Origin: an uncultured Bacteroidota bacterium
Lineage (GTDB): Bacteria > Bacteroidota > Bacteroidia > Bacteroidales > VadinHA17
Reading direction: 5' to 3'
NCBI GenBank assembly: GCA_903824785.1
Contig: CAIJYD010000022.1
Coordinates: 1 to 64,000, forward strand
Length of the DNA: 64,000 nt
Part shown: positions 38,566 through 48,800 of the stretch, piece after piece
Position numbering within the stretch: the first letter of the stretch is position 1
Layout of the letters: each line of letters starts with the position of its first letter
Made by a program: the position numbers and the translations under genes
Notes under the pieces: model-generated
Databases searched by the model: none
What the model saw: the letters and a program-made list of their open reading frames with translations, nothing else
Told to the model about the DNA's origin: nothing

Positions 38566-39660
38566 ATGGTTAATTCAGGAAAATATATTCTGATTGTTGA
38601 CGATAATATCAAAAACCTTCAGTTAACGGCTTCTTTGTTAAAAGGTGAAGGTTTCCTGATTAGTCTTGCGCAGAATGCTGAAACTGCGCTGATTCTTCTT
38701 GATCAGCTCATTCCTGATCTGATTCTTCTTGATATTATGATGCCTGGGATAGATGGTTATGAATTATGCAGGCTTATTAAGAAAAATGAAAAGCTCCGCG
38801 ATATTCCGGTTATATTTCTTACAGCTAAGAATCAGACTGAAGATCTTACTGAAGGTTTTAATGCTGGTGGTATTGATTATATCACGAAACCTTTTAAACG
38901 CGACGAGCTGCTGATACGGGTAAAAACCCATATTGAGCTAATGTCATCGAGGAAAAAAATTCTGGAGATGAATAAGACCCGTGATAAGCTTTATTCAATC
39001 ATCTCACACGACATCCGCACCCCCTTTGCAAGTATAGCATTTACAGTGAGTTCTATTGCAAACGGTTATCTGTCACCAGGGAGTGATGACTTTATGGAAA
39101 TCATAAATCATCTGGAGAAAACAACTAGTGAGACAAGCACTCTTCTGGACAATCTTCTTGCCTGGACCAAGCAGAAAAGCGATGTAGTTCCTGTTGACCC
39201 CCAAATGCTTCAAATATATCCTGTTATAATGGAGTGCATACAACTGCTTAAGGGGAATGCAGATAAGAAAAAAATTTCAGTAAGAGTGGATCTTTCTGAC
39301 GAAATAAAAGCATTTTTTGATGAAATAACCATGCATGCGGTTTTTCGTAACATTATTTTCAATGCAATTAAATTCACTCCCGAGAACGGAATGATATATA
39401 TTAATGCCCACCCAGTTAATGATTTTATTCAGATAAGTGTAAAAGATACAGGCGTTGGAATTTCTGAGGAAGTAATAAATAAGATATTTGTAAATAACGA
39501 ACATTATACATCGAGGGGAACCAATAATGAGCAGGGAAGCGGTCTGGGATCTTTTATCATCAAGGATTTTATTAATATTAACCAAGGAAGAATAGAGGTA
39601 AACAGCAATCCGGGGTCAGGAACTGAAATATTGGTTTTCTTGCCATTAGCCAAATCTTAA
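38566..39660 (+). CDS. Receiver-histidine kinase
   Basis: 364 residues: receiver (about 5-122) with LILLDIMMPGIDGYEL, then a HisKA domain with the phospho-histidine in YSIISHDIRTPFAS and an HATPase domain with VKDTGVGISEEV and GSGLGSFIIKDF. A receiver before a kinase means its activity is probably set by another kinase, likely the hybrid kinase two genes upstream. No membrane segment. It is followed 14 bases later by the NtrC-type regulator, its probable output. Confidence 0.9.
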   Translation: MVNSGKYILIVDDNIKNLQLTASLLKGEGFLISLAQNAETALILLDQLIPDLILLDIMMPGIDGYELCRLIKKNEKLRDIPVIFLTAKNQTEDLTEGFNAGGIDYITKPFKRDELLIRVKTHIELMSSRKKILEMNKTRDKLYSIISHDIRTPFASIAFTVSSIANGYLSPGSDDFMEIINHLEKTTSETSTLLDNLLAWTKQKSDVVPVDPQMLQIYPVIMECIQLLKGNADKKKISVRVDLSDEIKAFFDEITMHAVFRNIIFNAIKFTPENGMIYINAHPVNDFIQISVKDTGVGISEEVINKIFVNNEHYTSRGTNNEQGSGLGSFIIKDFININQGRIEVNSNPGSGTEILVFLPLAKS

Positions 39661-39674
39661 CCTGAGATTATTAG

Positions 39675-41075
39675 ATGAAGACAGAAAAGATTCAGACTAA
39701 CGTATTGGTTATTGATGATGATCCTGTTTTCAGGAATCTCCTCAGGAATATTTTGAAGGAGAGGCTAACTGTTTTTGCTGCTGAATCCCCATCACTCGCT
39801 TTTAAAATCTTAAAAAATGAACATATAGATATTATTATATGTGATTTTGTAATGCCCGAGATGAATGGGCTTAAAGTGCTTGAAATAGTTAGTGAGGAGT
39901 ACCCTGGGATTGTGGTTATTATGGTCAGTTCCGCAGCTGATATGGATACAGTTATTGCTGCATTGAGAAATGGGGCAGCCGATTTTTTGAAAAAGCCTTT
40001 TACTCCTGCAGAAATCTGGGTAGCAATTGAACGGACACTGAAATTGTCGGAACTGAACACTAATCTGAATCAGATTAAGACAAAGAACTCTTTGCTGACT
40101 GAAGTTGTAAACAATGAATTCGGGAATAACATTATTGGCACATCACCGGAAATAAAAAACATACAACAACAGATAAAGATGGTATCCCAGACACCCGATA
40201 CCTCAGTGATGGTTATTGGCGAAAGCGGTACAGGTAAAGAACTAGTTGCCAGGGCTATTCATAACTTAAGCAACAGAAGGGATGATCTGTTTTGTGCGGT
40301 TAACATGTCGGCGGTTCCTGAATCATTATTCGAAAGCGAGTTTTTCGGGCACAAAAAAGGGAGTTTTACAGGAGCTCTTTCGGATAAAGCCGGCTGGTTT
40401 GAAACAGCCAATGGAGGCACTCTGTTTTTTGATGAAATAGGTGAAATGTCGATGTCTCTTCAGGTTAAATTACTAAGAGTCCTTGAAGACCGCAGGTTTA
40501 CCCGGGTGGGAACGCAACAGGAGCAGAAATTTGATGTCCGTATTGTTGCAGCAACCAACAAGTCAAATGAAGAACTTTCAAACGGAAAAAGCATACGGCT
40601 CGATTTGTATCACAGGCTCAGCACATTTATTATTGAGCTTCCTCCGTTGCGAAACCGGAAAAGCGATATCCCGCTGTTGGTTAATCATTATTTCAACCTT
40701 CTTTCAAAAAAACTGGGGAAACATATTTCAGGCATTCACAAAGATGTTTATGAACTTCTATTGTCATATCCCTTTCCTGGAAATATCAGGGAACTGAAAA
40801 ATATTATGGAGAGAGCAATTATTATTTGTGATACAGAACAGATAATGCCTCAACATTTTTTATCGGTAAGTACAACAGCCGTGAACCTGAATGATCAAAA
40901 AGCCGATAATGATATTTTTGACCTTCAGGAACTGGAAAAACAGACAATTATAAAGGCGCTTAAGAAAGTGAATTTCAATAAGGCTGAGGCTGCGAGGCTC
41001 CTTAATATTGAATGGAATGCACTTTACCGGCGTATTCAAAAGTTTGATATTGATTTCCCGGCCACTCTTTCCTGA
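39675..41075 (+). CDS. NtrC-family sigma-54-dependent response regulator
   Basis: 466 residues: receiver (about 8-125, phospho-acceptor Asp57 in ICDFVMPEMNG), AAA+ domain (about 150-385) with Walker A GESGTGKE (about 182-189), the sigma-54 contact loop GSFTGA (about 229-234) and Walker B GGTLFFDEIGE, and a Fis-type HTH (FNKAEAARLLNIEWNALYRR). It should open sigma-54 promoters when phosphorylated. It is the last gene of the kinase operon and is followed by a terminator. Two sigma-54-like promoters lie at 50649 and 57209, each with a shared upstream motif where such activators bind; a link is plausible but inferred. Confidence 0.94.
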   Translation: MKTEKIQTNVLVIDDDPVFRNLLRNILKERLTVFAAESPSLAFKILKNEHIDIIICDFVMPEMNGLKVLEIVSEEYPGIVVIMVSSAADMDTVIAALRNGAADFLKKPFTPAEIWVAIERTLKLSELNTNLNQIKTKNSLLTEVVNNEFGNNIIGTSPEIKNIQQQIKMVSQTPDTSVMVIGESGTGKELVARAIHNLSNRRDDLFCAVNMSAVPESLFESEFFGHKKGSFTGALSDKAGWFETANGGTLFFDEIGEMSMSLQVKLLRVLEDRRFTRVGTQQEQKFDVRIVAATNKSNEELSNGKSIRLDLYHRLSTFIIELPPLRNRKSDIPLLVNHYFNLLSKKLGKHISGIHKDVYELLLSYPFPGNIRELKNIMERAIIICDTEQIMPQHFLSVSTTAVNLNDQKADNDIFDLQELEKQTIIKALKKVNFNKAEAARLLNIEWNALYRRIQKFDIDFPATLS

Positions 41076-41085
41076 AAATTAGCAA

Positions 41086-41122
41086 AAAAAAAAGGAGGAC
41101 TAATAAAGCCCTCCTTTTTTTT
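41086..41122. terminator. Bidirectional terminator
   Basis: A-tract plus GGAGG, 11-base loop, CCTCC plus T-tract (41115-41122). It lies just after the NtrC-type gene and 76 bases from the end of the actin-like gene on the other strand, so it can serve both. Confidence 0.8.
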
Positions 41123-41197
41123 ATAGCAATTAAACAGTTTCAGTCAGTTCTGAATATATCTGTTTTTCATGAAATCAGTTATAAACAATCCCTCATA

Positions 41198-42262
41198 CTA
41201 TTCGGCTGAATTCGATTTGATTTCAGGTGTACTTACATACACTACTGTGTTTGAGTTACCAATATCAAGTCCGACATAAGCAGTATTCTCCTCTTTCTCT
41301 ATATCGCTGCTGAATTTTGCTTTTGACATCGACTGAAGACAATAGCCTCTGGCAGCACACAAGTAAGGTTCCGGATATACTTCCACATCAAGGATCCCTT
41401 TAAATTCTTCTTTGAACAGATCAACCAGTTCTGGATACATAGCGCCACCGCCTACCAGATATAATATGTCTGCATTCAGATAATCCTCATCAGTAAACTT
41501 TCTCTTGATAGCCGGAGAAATGACTTCATTATAGTAGCTCGCCAAAGCTTCCTGACGTAACTCTTTCAGGTTTATCTTTTTACGGTCGAGTATAATTAGG
41601 CCGCGCTGAAACGATCTTTCAATCTGTTGTTCAGTAAGAAGATTCAGATAGTAATCTTTTCTGAGTTCATTTTCAACAAGATTCACAGCATAATGCAACC
41701 CTTTTGTGCTATAGGTAGTACGCTGAACAATACCTTTTAACATTGACTGGGCAATTTCGAAAGTGCCATAACCAAGACTGGCAATGAAGAAGTTATTTTT
41801 TTCCTGCTGAATACCGTCACGGATAGCTTTTACACAACCATCAACTTCCGTCATTATCTCTACATTCTCAACTTCAAATGCTGCCCTGTCTACTTTTTGA
41901 CCGCCGAAAGTGCGGGAATCAAAATTGATATCAAACCGGCTCAACATGAGTTTTTCTGCATCTTTACGGTATGATTGATAAGTGGAGAAGGGAAATCCTG
42001 CAGTTACAACCAGCTTTGAATATCTGCCCATGGTTGAAACTACCAGACCGGCTATTGCCATCAATTGAAAATCAATCGCACTTACAGATGTATTAATCAG
42101 CTTATGGGGGGCACTTCCTTCACGTAATGCCAGATTCCCGATGATGTAATCTTTTCCGTTGAAATCCATGATCTTTATTCCATCAACAAAATTTTCAGCA
42201 ACCTTGTGAAATTCTGTTGAATTTTCCTCAAAAACACTTGGTATAACAAATGATCTTTCCAT
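41198..42262 (-). CDS. Actin-like ATPase (ParM/Alp family), apparently circularly permuted
   Basis: 354 residues. The ordinary order of an actin-like fold starts with the phosphate-1 loop (DxGxxNT), followed by a FPS strand. Here the protein starts at that second element (RSFVIPSVF, 3-11), continues with YIIGNLA (39-45), KLVVTAGFPFS (83-93), a phosphate-2-like IASLGYGTFEIAQ (160-172) and the adenosine motif LYLVGGGA (267-274), and ends after an acidic linker with AYVGLDIGNSNTVVYV, placing phosphate-1 at Asp333-Thr339. An in-frame stop 12 bases before the ATG excludes a longer N-terminus. Phosphate-2 has Ser162 where ParM has Asp. It probably forms filaments beside the bactofilin, 141 bases upstream on the same strand. 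Role unknown: scaffold, shape or segregation. Confidence 0.82.
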   Translation of the reverse strand: MERSFVIPSVFEENSTEFHKVAENFVDGIKIMDFNGKDYIIGNLALREGSAPHKLINTSVSAIDFQLMAIAGLVVSTMGRYSKLVVTAGFPFSTYQSYRKDAEKLMLSRFDINFDSRTFGGQKVDRAAFEVENVEIMTEVDGCVKAIRDGIQQEKNNFFIASLGYGTFEIAQSMLKGIVQRTTYSTKGLHYAVNLVENELRKDYYLNLLTEQQIERSFQRGLIILDRKKINLKELRQEALASYYNEVISPAIKRKFTDEDYLNADILYLVGGGAMYPELVDLFKEEFKGILDVEVYPEPYLCAARGYCLQSMSKAKFSSDIEKEENTAYVGLDIGNSNTVVYVSTPEIKSNSAE

Positions 42263-42329
42263 AAATATGAATTATTAGTAAATTTAGGGCAACTCAGATA
42301 ATTTCAGTCTGGGTAACCGTTATTTGATT

Positions 42330-42337
42330 CAAATGTA
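42330..42337 (-). promoter_or_regulatory. Probable -7 element for the actin-like gene
   Basis: On the minus strand TACATTTG matches TAnnTTTG. It gives a start about 60 bases before the ATG at 42262. The -33 region (TTAGG) is weak. If real, the actin-like gene can be expressed apart from the bactofilin. Confidence 0.4.
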
Positions 42338-42403
42338 ATGCATGGTGTTCTAAATGCCTAATTTTATCCACATTAATTTTTATTTAATTAAAAATAAAAG
42401 TGG

Positions 42404-42859
42404 TTAAAGGCGGAACATTGAGTGAGTCATCTCATCAGGTATGCTTTCCTGGCTGGGAGCACTTAACCTGCTTTCGGTATTGTCTTTATTGAACCCTTTT
42501 TCTGTAATCAGCCCTATAATGCGTGTTCCGTTTACCCGGCTCCCACGGTGAAACTCAGCTTCGTTTGCAGTTAAAGTTCCTGAGAATGAAGCAGAAGGAC
42601 GAAATACAGCCATGTTGTTTACCCTTATAGTGCCAACCAGCGTGCCAAGTACAATTAAATCACTGACTATGACGTCTCCGGTTACACAGGCATTTATAGC
42701 TACTGTCAGGGTCCCGCTTACATTCAGCTTTCCTGAGAATATCCCGCTTATCTTAAGATTTCCTTTAAATGATAAGTCTCCCTTTCCCGAATTTAGTCTG
42801 TCAGTATTGTCGTTGTAATTATCCGAACAAAAGTTCGGATGGGGATTTTCAGTTTTCAT
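42404..42859 (-). CDS. Bactofilin
   Basis: 151 residues. The central part (about 27-115) is the bactofilin beta-helix: short repeats with regularly spaced glycines and hydrophobics (LSFKGNLKISGIFSGKLNVS, GTLTVAINACVTGDVIVSDL, LGTLVGTIRVNNMAVFRPSA), flanked by disordered ends. Bactofilins polymerise without nucleotide into membrane-associated filaments that position wall enzymes, appendages or chromosome-segregation proteins. Length is typical. It is upstream of the actin-like gene on the same strand. A 24-base dyad lies 69 bases before its start. Confidence 0.9.
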   Translation of the reverse strand: MKTENPHPNFCSDNYNDNTDRLNSGKGDLSFKGNLKISGIFSGKLNVSGTLTVAINACVTGDVIVSDLIVLGTLVGTIRVNNMAVFRPSASFSGTLTANEAEFHRGSRVNGTRIIGLITEKGFNKDNTESRLSAPSQESIPDEMTHSMFRL

Positions 42860-43773
42860 AAAAATTGTTTTTAATATTCTGTTGGTTTTGGTTGTTAATT
42901 AAAGAGTTTCAGTCATATATTTTAATATAGGAACCACTCTGGAAGTTCCTAAAGTATGGTAGTTATTTTAGTACTCATTTTTCTTTTGTCTTTCTTGAAG
43001 TTTCAGAATTAAACAGGTTAAATCCTTTTTAATCTGAATAAAACTTTTTATCAGTTATTCATTCTTTCCGGCACTTTTCTTTCCAACTATTAAAGGGTTA
43101 TCCAAAGGTTATGCCAAAAAACAGCTAAAAAATAAAAAATAAAAAAAATTTTTTTTAAATACTTCTGCCAGAGGTATTAAAGGGTTAAAAATATTTTTAA
43201 AGATAAGAATCCCCGGGAACTGAAAATTAAAAAATCAAAAATAAAATTGAAATTATCGCACACTTGTGCGGAAATAGGTTACCAGTCTCTTTCTTTAGTT
43301 GATTGCAAATAGTGAGAAATTAATCAGGTTTTAAGATTTAGTAATATTTTTTTTAGATAGTTATTAATCAGCTTAATAATAGTTTCTTATAAAATCGATT
43401 AGAAAATTTGCTTCCGGGAAAGCTTACGCCCCATCAGTCACATTTATATTGAATGTGTAATTAGTTGGCATACAATAAAATAACGGATAAAAATTAAGAT
43501 TATAAGGTAATCTCAACCTATCCTATGTATTAAACAAAACTGACCGGAATATGTTATATTACCGGTTAAATGTTAATTCAGTTCAAATCTAGATACATTG
43601 CAAAAATAGTAAAAAGCAATATTAATATGAAATTATGTGCGTGGACATTTCGTGGACATTCTAGGGAAATTTCCACTATTTTGTTACTTTATTGACTGAA
43701 CTGTAATGTTTTGATGTTCTAAAGGAATATCAGACTTCAAATATAAACTACCTTGAAATGGGAAAAGCTATTA
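42860..43773. other. 914-base AT-rich noncoding region with several dyads
   Basis: No credible gene on either strand. It contains TAGGAAC-N10-GTTCCTA (42928-42951), a 19-base near-palindrome ATACTTCTG-C-CAGAGGTAT with one mismatch (43159-43177), CGCACA-CT-TGTGCG (43257-43270), an imperfect ACCGG...CCGGT dyad (43543-43566) and one copy of the 19-bp GTGGACA repeat (43640-43658). A run of A then T at about 43129-43160 could be bent DNA. No known RNA family was recognised. Confidence 0.5.
43640..43658 (+). repeat. 19-bp repeat, copy 1 (GTGGACA twice)
   Basis: CGTGGACATTTCGTGGACA: two GTGGACA heptamers 11 bases apart, one helical turn. An identical 19-mer lies at 50420-50438 in the same orientation. 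The two copies bracket the minus-strand signalling block and the KTSC gene. Function unknown: regulator site or recombination scar. Confidence 0.7.
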
Positions 43774-44850
43774 TTATTTAGCTGAAAAATAAACGGTTAT
43801 TGTTGTTCCATCAGTAATATTACTTTCAATAGAAAGTCTTCCATTAATAAGGGCGACAATTTTTTTTGTAATAATTAACCCAAGCCCTGATCCCTGTTGT
43901 TCAAATTTATTTCTGTCGAACTGGTTGAAGGCACCGATCTTATGAATGCTTCCTTCCGGAAAGGCTCTTCCCGTATTATGCACTGAAAGTTCTGCCTGTC
44001 CGTTCTTTTTTACAAAAGTAACAGTAACAGGTTTTCCGGGATCAGAAAATTTAAACGCATTTTCGATTAACTCCTTGACAATTATTGAAAAAGAGTCGAC
44101 AGATGCAGATATTGTTATCTCTTCATTCTGACAAACAAGATCATTGATCCGGTTATAATTATTTGCAGTTTCATTTCCAAGGGAGGTAATTATGTCGGAA
44201 GTTCCCGTTACCTCATTAAGGAGAGAAAAAGATTCCGGTTTTGCTTCTAATGAGATATAAATAAGATATTTAGTGATTGTTGAAAGCAAATTATTCCCGC
44301 TTTCGTAGATAATTCTGCCTATCTCTTTGACCTCCTGAAGAGCCAGATCCTCTTCAGTGTCTTTCAAATAGGATCCCAGTCCGATAATTCCGTTTAACGG
44401 ACTTCGTAATTCGTGAGGAATGTAAGAAATTACAGATTTCCTGAGCTGATCTAAATCTTCTTCAAGCTTGTTATCAATTGCTTCATTTTTTTCAAGGCGG
44501 GTTGAAATTGTTTTTAATAATTCACCCCTTGTGAATGGCTTTGTAAGATAATCATCGGCACCCAGTTCCATTCCTGTTCTCAAATCTTTTCTGTCGGCAA
44601 GGGCTGTCATAAATACAAACTGTATCATTCTGGTTTCCTTATCTGCCCTGAGGCTGGACAGTACTTCAATGCCACTCATAACTGGCATCATAATATCGCA
44701 GAGTATAAGATCAGGATTATGTTTCCGGGCCATCAGAAGTCCAAATTTCCCGTTTTCAGCTGTCAGTACATTAAAACCTTCATGTTTAAGTATATCCCCT
44801 ATTTCATCTTTAAGTGCAGCTTCATCTTCTATTATGAGAATTTTTTTCAT
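43774..44850 (-). CDS. Receiver-histidine kinase
   Basis: 358 residues: receiver (about 3-120) with IIEDEAAL, phospho-acceptor in ILCDIMMPVMSG and Lys in YLTKPFTRGE, then a kinase core with phospho-histidine in YIPHELRSPLNGI and an HATPase domain with GSGLGLIITKKI. No sensor domain and no membrane segment, so it is probably driven through its receiver by another kinase. Same strand as, and 43 bases after, the receiver-HTH gene; probably one operon with it and the seven-PAS kinase. Confidence 0.9.
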   Translation of the reverse strand: MKKILIIEDEAALKDEIGDILKHEGFNVLTAENGKFGLLMARKHNPDLILCDIMMPVMSGIEVLSSLRADKETRMIQFVFMTALADRKDLRTGMELGADDYLTKPFTRGELLKTISTRLEKNEAIDNKLEEDLDQLRKSVISYIPHELRSPLNGIIGLGSYLKDTEEDLALQEVKEIGRIIYESGNNLLSTITKYLIYISLEAKPESFSLLNEVTGTSDIITSLGNETANNYNRINDLVCQNEEITISASVDSFSIIVKELIENAFKFSDPGKPVTVTFVKKNGQAELSVHNTGRAFPEGSIHKIGAFNQFDRNKFEQQGSGLGLIITKKIVALINGRLSIESNITDGTTITVYFSAK

Positions 44851-44893
44851 TGAGAAATCAGTTTTAATATTATTCTGTAGTATTTAATCCTTA

Positions 44894-45862
44894 TCACTTG
44901 ATCTCCTGATCTTTCATGTTTAGCTCGTGAATATAGTTAAAAAGGCTCTCATCAGGTTTGAGTTTAAGCCTTTTTTTCAGCCGGTAGCGACTTTTACGTA
45001 TACTTTCAGGTGAGACATTCAGCATACTTGCAACCTGACTTGAATTCATGTTGAATATTATTGTTGACATTATGGTTAGTTCCAATTGAGTAAGATCAGG
45101 ATACCGAAGTGTAATTTTTGCAACAAAGTTTGGATAGGCCTGATTAAACTTAAGCTGTAAAATACGCCAGCTGTCTTTTTTGTTCCCTATTCTTTCAATT
45201 TTTAGAAAAAGACTTTTCAGAACCTCTTTCTGCGCTTCATTAAGATCTTTTCTGTCGATCTCAGTTTCAAGATGGCTTTTTATCTGCAGAAGAGTACTGT
45301 TGGTTTCAATTGATTTAAAGACCTCCTCAAAAAGTTCAGATTCCTTGGTTTTAAGCTGCAGATTAAGCATTTCGTTGGATTCTGAGATTTCTGAAATATG
45401 TGTCTTCTGCCTTTCTATCTGTTTTTCAAGCTTATGGAGTCTCTCACGGATACTTTTCTCTATGTTTTCTATCGTAAAACTCAGCTGGTTTGCGTAATGC
45501 ATTTCAAGCCTTATCCTGATAGCCGTTGTAAGCTCTTTTATCGTAAATGGTTTGGTAATATAATCGTCTGCTCCAAGTTCCATGCCGGCTCTGAAGTTAG
45601 CCCTGTCGGCAAGCGATGTAATAAAAATGAACGGTATCTGGCTTGTCTTATCATCATGTCTTAAGTTAGCAAGTATCTGAAAGCCATCCATCTCAGGGAG
45701 CATAATATCGCAAAGAATCAGGTCGGGCTTATAATGACGGGCTAATTCAATTCCCTCTGCTCCGTTATCTGTTTGAAAGACTTCGTATTCCTCAAGCTTT
45801 AAGACTTCGTAAACATCCTCACGCAGAGTCTTATTGTCTTCAATAATAAGAATCTTTCTCAT
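44894..45862 (-). CDS. Response regulator with coiled coil and LuxR-like HTH
   Basis: 322 residues: receiver (about 1-120, Asp in ILCDIMLPEMDGFQI, Lys in YITKPFTIKE), a long helical, probably coiled-coil region (about 130-220, Glu/Lys/Leu-rich) and a C-terminal HTH of the LuxR/GerE kind (LTQLELTIMSTIIFNMNSSQ, VASMLNVSPESIRKSRYRLK). This tripartite layout occurs in Bacteroidota regulators downstream of multi-PAS kinases. It starts 5 bases after the kinase stop codon, so the kinase is the likely partner. Target genes unknown. Confidence 0.9.
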   Translation of the reverse strand: MRKILIIEDNKTLREDVYEVLKLEEYEVFQTDNGAEGIELARHYKPDLILCDIMLPEMDGFQILANLRHDDKTSQIPFIFITSLADRANFRAGMELGADDYITKPFTIKELTTAIRIRLEMHYANQLSFTIENIEKSIRERLHKLEKQIERQKTHISEISESNEMLNLQLKTKESELFEEVFKSIETNSTLLQIKSHLETEIDRKDLNEAQKEVLKSLFLKIERIGNKKDSWRILQLKFNQAYPNFVAKITLRYPDLTQLELTIMSTIIFNMNSSQVASMLNVSPESIRKSRYRLKKRLKLKPDESLFNYIHELNMKDQEIK

Positions 45863-45867
45863 CTTTT

Positions 45868-48800
45868 TTATTTAAAAGTAGTAATTAATCCGGCAGGGAA
45901 ATGAATTACGAAGGTTGTTCCCTTTCCCGGTTTACTTTTATATGTTATGGAGCCCCCGTGCAGCAGTACATATCCCTTTACAATATTGAGTCCAAGCCCT
46001 GTACCCTGAATCGATCCGGTATTGCTGCCGCGGAAGAACGGGGTGAACAGATGAGCTTTATCTTTCTCTGGTATGCCAATGCCGTTATCTGATATGGAAA
46101 TGCTAAGCTCTTCCTTGTTTAAAATCACTTCAACTTTTACTTCAGGATTTTCAGGAGAGTATTTTAATCCGTTTGAGATAAGATTGTTGATAACCTGAAT
46201 GATAAGACGTGTATCTATATTAAGATTAATCCGACTGTATTGGCTTTCAAATATTATTTTGGTTTTCAGCAAAGGGTCAGAATTAAATGTTTCAACTACC
46301 TTGCTGCATAACTCAACAATATCAGTTTCAGTGGGGTTTATTTCAAGTTTTCCCTCTTCAATTCTTGAGATATTAAGAACATCATTCACGATTTTTGTAA
46401 GATGAAAAACCTGATTATTGATCTTGGTAAGTTTATCTCTTATTTGCGATTCTTCCAGCTTTCCCCAGTAGGCTTTAAGAGAATCGCTGGTTATCAGAAT
46501 TGAGGCGAGAGGGGTTCTGAACTCATGAGAGGCTGTTGATACGAACCGAGATTTGATTTCATTAAGCTCTTTCTCTCTTTCGATACTTTCCTTTAAGGAT
46601 GCCTCAAATTTCTTACTTTCATTTATGTCGGTCTGGGTAACAATAACTCTACCTGGTTTGCCAGGTTCAATCCAGTGAACTACCTTGCCGCGGTCGAGTA
46701 CCCATTTATAGGTTTTATCCTTGCACAGCATCCGGTGTTCGTTAACGTAAAATTCTGATTCACTCATGAAATGGAGATTCAGATCATTGTAGCAACTCTG
46801 AAGGTCTTCTTGAAATACTCTATCTGACCACTCCTTAAGGGTATTCCCAACATCTTTAGTATCATATCCGAGCATTGTTTTCCATTGCTGAGAGAAGAAT
46901 ACTTCATTGGTTTCAGTATTCCAGTCCCAGATGCCATCACCTGATCCGTCGAGTGCAGCCTGCCATCTTGCCTCACTTATACGGAGGGCATTCTCCATCT
47001 CTTTTCGGTGAGTGATATCGATCTTTATGGCAATGAAACGGATCAATTCACCTTTTTCATCCAGAATAGGTGTTATTGTTTCTTCTTCCCAGTAGTTTGT
47101 CCCGTCTTTTCTTTTATTGATTAATTCTCCAGTCCATACTTTCAAAGAGAGGAGGGCTTCCCACATCTCTTTGTAGTACTCGTTTGGCATTTTGCCTGAG
47201 TTTAATATTTTTACATTTTGCCCGATAACCTCCTCAAGCGGATAACCGGTCAATTCAGAAAATGCAGGATTGGCCCACTCAAGAACAGCATCAGCATCAG
47301 TTATAGCCACAGCAAGAGAGAAGGATTCAAAGGCAGCATTTTGCATTCTCAAACTGAGTTCTGCATTCTTTCGTGCTGTGATATCTTCAAAAATGTAAAA
47401 ACGCCCAAAATACTCATCATTTTTTCCGCGGATCCGAGTTGAATATCTGCGTATTGTGCGGTCATGCTTAAAAGGAATTTCATCTTCAATAGTCTCCCTG
47501 TTTTCAACATCCTGTAATGGGGCACATGAGAGGGCGAATGCTTCAATATCTTTTAGCTGCGGAAGGCAATAGGGAATAATATCGTTGTTCAGAAACTCGC
47601 CCCGTTTCATCTGCTCTTCAATTGAAGTGATTTCCCATAACTCACAAAAGCGGTGGTTGAAATATAATATTTTATCGGTATTATTATCTACCAAAAGAAA
47701 CCCCAGGGGAGAGGAACTTGACATCAGCTGAAGCAGCGACTCATTCCTGAACAATTGTTCTTCAGCTTTTTTCTTTTGAGTGATGTCAAGTATAACACCA
47801 ATATAGCCGTTAACCGATCCGTCCCAGCTATTCATTTGTGTTACAGATAATAGAACGGAGATCTCCTCACCGCCCTTCTTTATCAGAGTCCATTCCTTTG
47901 GCTCTCTTTTAAGAACTTCACTTATATTTTTGAAAACATCAAACGGTAGTTTAGTTTTTAATCCGGTTTTCTTGTCAAGGTGGGTAGCCTCCTTCTCAAT
48001 TTCGTCAGCCTTGTGAAAAATAAGAGGAGAAGCGATTCCGATAAGTTCACCGGCACTATAGCCTAACATCTTTTCGGCTTCGGGGTTAAATGACTGAATA
48101 ATACCATCTTCTGAAGTTGTTATAAGCCCGAGCCCCATATTGTTCACAATGGTACTGTTGATCCTTGATAATTGAATTATCTCGGTCATCCTGTCTTTGA
48201 TTCCCTTTTCCAGCTCTTCAGAGCGAAGTGATAATCCGGTGTTGATCTCTTCCTTGGTCAGGTTCACTTCAACTTCCACGGAGATATCATGCAGGGTTGT
48301 AAATACCTGATATGGAAATTCTTCTCCCTCTTTTTTCAAAGGGGTTGCATTAATATTTATCCAGATGGTTTTTTTCAGGACAGGATTAAAGACACCTATT
48401 ACCGATTGAGCCTGCTTTCCTGTTCGCAGTGCCTCGATTGAAGGATGTTCATCTTCCGGGAAGATTGATCCGTCTTCCTTCATCATTTTCCATTCAGGAT
48501 TTTTTAAAGTATGTCCTATCATCTGGTCAAAAGTCAATCCCAGCATGTGCATTGCAGAGGGGTTGGCTTCTGTTATAAAACCATCGCTGTTGTAATAAAT
48601 AACACCCTGAGCCATAGAATGAAATAAGGTATGATATTTCTCCTCGCTCTCTTTCATGGCTATCTGTGCCAGCATTCGTTCAGTAATATCATTAAAGCTG
48701 CCTCTTATTCCCAGATATTTTCTGTTTTCATCGAATATCGGATAGCAAATGTGGTCGAGGTATCTTGTTTCTCCATTGATATTTAAAATCCTGAACAGAT

